Source of the DNA: an uncultured Gammaproteobacteria bacterium
Lineage (GTDB): Bacteria > Pseudomonadota > Gammaproteobacteria > GCA-2729495
Assembly (NCBI GenBank): GCA_947258805.1
Contig: CAMYJV010000063.1
Coordinates: 1 to 15,059, forward strand
Length of the DNA stretch: 15,059 nt
Direction: 5' to 3'
The notes under the pieces are model-generated. The model was not told the origin of the DNA and searched no databases. It saw only the letters and a list, made by a program, of their open reading frames with translations. The position numbers and the translations under genes are program-made. Positions 13,099 to 15,059 of the stretch are shown here, in pieces (position 1 is the stretch's first letter; each line of letters starts with the position of its first letter).

Positions 13099-14850
13099 TC
13101 AGCCCACTGAACCGCCTGGATCGATCTTGCCCAGGGGCGGCACGCCTGCAGCCGTGGATGCCTTGAGCGCGACCGGCTGGACTTTGTGCTGCAGCGAGCT
13201 GCGGATCTTGCCGTCGCGAAGAATCAGCAGGTGGTCAGTATTGTCCAGCACGGCATTCTGGTGCGATATCAACACGACGATGGCCTGGCTGCGCTTGAGC
13301 TCTGCAATCGCTTGTGCCAGTGCCGCCCGGCCCTGGGTGTCGAGGTTCGCGTCGGGCTCGTCCAGTACCACCAGCTTAGGGTTGCCGTACAGAGCCCGGG
13401 CCAGGGCGACCCGCTGCCGCTGCCCGCCGGAGAGATAGGCGCCGTCCTCGCCGATTTCCGTGGCGTAGCCGTCGGGAAAGCGCATGATCATTTCATGGAT
13501 GCCGGCCAGCTGGGCGGCGTCGATCACGGCGTCGAGATCGCCATCACTCATGCGCGCAATGTTCTGCCTGACGGTGCCGGAGAAGAGCTCGGTGTCCTGC
13601 GGCAAATAGCCGATCGAGGGACCGAGGTCATCCGCGTCCCAGCTGTCTACATCGATGCCGCCCAGGCGGACATAGCCGGAATTGGTTTCGGCGAGGCCCA
13701 CCAGCAGCCGGGCCAGGGTCGACTTGCCTGCCGCGGTGTCGCCCGCCAGGCCAATGACGTCGCCCGGCATGGCCTTGAAGGTCACGTCCCGGAGTATGGG
13801 CTTGCCGCTGCCCGGATACTGGAAACTGGCGTGCCGGACGCTGAGATAGCCACTCGGCATAGGCAAGGTGGAGGACCTGTTCAGTTCCGAGGCCTGGTCC
13901 ATTCGCTTGCTGATGTTGTCGAACGCGTTGCGCGCCTTCACGAGCACCTTCCACGAACCGATGGCGCGGTCCATCGGGGCGACGGCCCGCCGCATCAACA
14001 GCGCGCTCGCGATCAGGCCGCCGGCCGACAGTTGGTTCTTCAACACGAGCAAACCCGCCACGCCGATGACGGTCACCTGCAGCATCATGCGAATAAACTT
14101 GGCAATGCTGGCCATTCGGTTCGCGCGGATGCTGGCCTCGGTCTGCAGGTCGACGGCAGCGCCGTGGTGCTGCTCCCAGGCGCCGATGACGCTCGTGCGC
14201 ATCCCCATGGCCTCGATCGCGTCCGAGTTGCGCAAGATTGCTGTTGCGTAATTTTCCGCTTTCGTGGACGCGTCGTTGGCCTCGTTGATCAGGCCCCGGG
14301 TGCTGAATTCGTTGATGAAGGCCAGGATGAGCAACGCGAGGGCACCGACGAGGGAAATAACGCCGATCAGGGGGTGCAGCATAAACAAGACAACCAGGAA
14401 CACCGGTGTCCATGGCGCATCCAGAATCGGGAACAGCGCAGCGCCTGCGAACAGACGCCTGACGGTGGCAAGGTCTCGCAATCCCTGCGCCGATGTCTTG
14501 CGACATTTCGTCACCGACCGGTTGATCGACCCGCTGAGTACCAGGCCACCCAGCCGTGCGTCGAGCCATGATCCCAGCCGTACAAAGATGTAGCGGCGCG
14601 TCGACTCCAGGATCGTCAGAGTCATGATGGCGACCACCACGATCCCGGTCAGGAACAGCAGCGTGTCGGTGCTTTTGCTTGGAACCACGCGATTGAATAT
14701 CTGCAGCAGGTACAGGGGTACCGTCAGCATCAGCAGGTTGATCACGAAGCTGAAGACGATGACCGCGACGAAGGTCTTGCGCTGCAGCTGCAGGCAGGAC
14801 CTCAGGAACGGGTTCCAGGAGGGCTTGGCGTCGTCTCGATTCACTGCCAT
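13099..14850 (-). CDS. Type I secretion ABC transporter, permease plus ATPase (PrtD-like)
   Basis: A 583-residue half-transporter. The N-terminal part has membrane segments at about 27-50, 65-83, 140-160, 162-180 and 255-285. The ATPase domain (about 335-550) has all motifs: Walker A GDTAAGKST (370-378), Q-loop YLPQD (Gln418), signature LSGGQ (473-477), Walker B LVVLDEPD (493-500) and switch His530 (LISHQ). There is no N-terminal C39 peptidase domain and no extra CLD region, and the length is that of PrtD/AprD/HasD exporters of RTX-type proteases, lipases or adhesins, which use C-terminal secretion signals. It is the first gene of the operon, followed after 5 bases by the membrane fusion gene. 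The start has no strong ribosome-binding site. The substrate is not in the window, so the exported protein is unknown. The ATPase and its motifs look intact, unlike its partner gene. Confidence 0.9.
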   Translation of the reverse strand: MAVNRDDAKPSWNPFLRSCLQLQRKTFVAVIVFSFVINLLMLTVPLYLLQIFNRVVPSKSTDTLLFLTGIVVVAIMTLTILESTRRYIFVRLGSWLDARLGGLVLSGSINRSVTKCRKTSAQGLRDLATVRRLFAGAALFPILDAPWTPVFLVVLFMLHPLIGVISLVGALALLILAFINEFSTRGLINEANDASTKAENYATAILRNSDAIEAMGMRTSVIGAWEQHHGAAVDLQTEASIRANRMASIAKFIRMMLQVTVIGVAGLLVLKNQLSAGGLIASALLMRRAVAPMDRAIGSWKVLVKARNAFDNISKRMDQASELNRSSTLPMPSGYLSVRHASFQYPGSGKPILRDVTFKAMPGDVIGLAGDTAAGKSTLARLLVGLAETNSGYVRLGGIDVDSWDADDLGPSIGYLPQDTELFSGTVRQNIARMSDGDLDAVIDAAQLAGIHEMIMRFPDGYATEIGEDGAYLSGGQRQRVALARALYGNPKLVVLDEPDANLDTQGRAALAQAIAELKRSQAIVVLISHQNAVLDNTDHLLILRDGKIRSSLQHKVQPVALKASTAAGVPPLGKIDPGGSVG

Positions 14851-15059
14851 GGCGCGCTGCCGAGTTGCACTCAGTTCTTATATTGCGTGACGGCCTGCCG
14901 GCCGGGGGCCAGGCCCGGCGGGAGAGAAGAAATACAGCATCGGCCGCCTTCCCTGTCCGCCAATGGGTTAATCATACATGGCTGCGTGGGCCTAGGTAAT
15001 TCCCGGGCCCGGCGTGCCACCGGGCGGTGGCCCGATGCGGCGCCGATCCAGGGAAGAGT
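14851..15059. other. Upstream region of the type I secretion operon
   Basis: No gene is recognised in these 209 bases. On the minus strand a TATAAG (14882-14877) sits at a plausible -10 position for the secretion operon, but no matching -35 is seen. Two GC-rich hairpins occur: GCCGGG/CCCGGC (14901-14919) and GCCACC-GGGC-GGTGGC (15016-15031). Neither has a T-run. A minus-strand frame open from the window edge to 14869 has no family likeness and may be chance in GC-rich DNA, or the tail of a gene outside the window. Confidence 0.4.

Noticed and set aside
13186..14571. 461-codon plus-strand open frame opposite the ABC transporter
   Set aside because: The minus strand has all ABC motifs in order; this frame is a shadow.
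13099..14850. Bacteriocin-type exporter with a leader peptidase
   Set aside because: There is no N-terminal C39 peptidase domain; the protein starts directly with the membrane domain as in PrtD-type exporters.

Overview
This 15 kb window is GC-rich, gene-dense bacterial DNA. Lipobox, Tat and Sec signals, c-type cytochromes and a PrtD/HlyD-type type I secretion pair all point to a Gram-negative, respiring proteobacterium. A gammaproteobacterium from sediment or a marine setting would fit, but that is inference from gene content only. No rRNA, tRNA, CRISPR array or insertion sequence is visible.

Region 1 (1-3481, minus strand) is a compact electron-transfer operon, read from right to left. It encodes a small b-type membrane protein with two His-x13-His pairs, a periplasmic or secreted cytochrome with 21 CxxCH motifs, a second cytochrome with 9 CxxCH motifs, and a secreted protein cut by the window edge. 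Junctions are a 4-base TTGA overlap, then gaps of 3 and 2 bases, so the genes are almost certainly co-expressed. Together they encode 30 c-heme sites plus a probable di-heme b protein. The simplest model is a quinol-linked membrane cytochrome b feeding electrons to a long multiheme wire.

Region 2 (3482-4164) is a 683 bp divergent intergenic region. It contains an exact TGTGA-N6-TCACA palindrome, the consensus of CRP/Vfr-type regulators, and a small hairpin.

Region 3 (4165-9079, plus strand) is a three-gene set of exported proteins: a protein with a Sec signal and one CxxCH motif; a lipoprotein joining a mono-heme cytochrome-like segment to a LamG-type (concanavalin A-like) domain and further unassigned domains; and a protein with a twin-arginine signal. 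I cannot name a pathway for the set. The shared export and heme motifs suggest one cell-envelope redox function.

Region 4 (9188-10636, plus strand) is a methyltransferase-like protein with an N-terminal zinc ribbon and a PqqD-like C-terminus.

Region 5 (10703-14850, minus strand) is a type I secretion operon. It holds an intact PrtD-like ABC transporter, an HlyD-like membrane fusion protein broken by a one-base frameshift near 12,530, and an aminoglycoside-phosphotransferase-fold protein with altered catalytic residues, coupled to the fusion protein by a TAATG overlap. No outer-membrane TolC partner or secreted substrate is present in the window.
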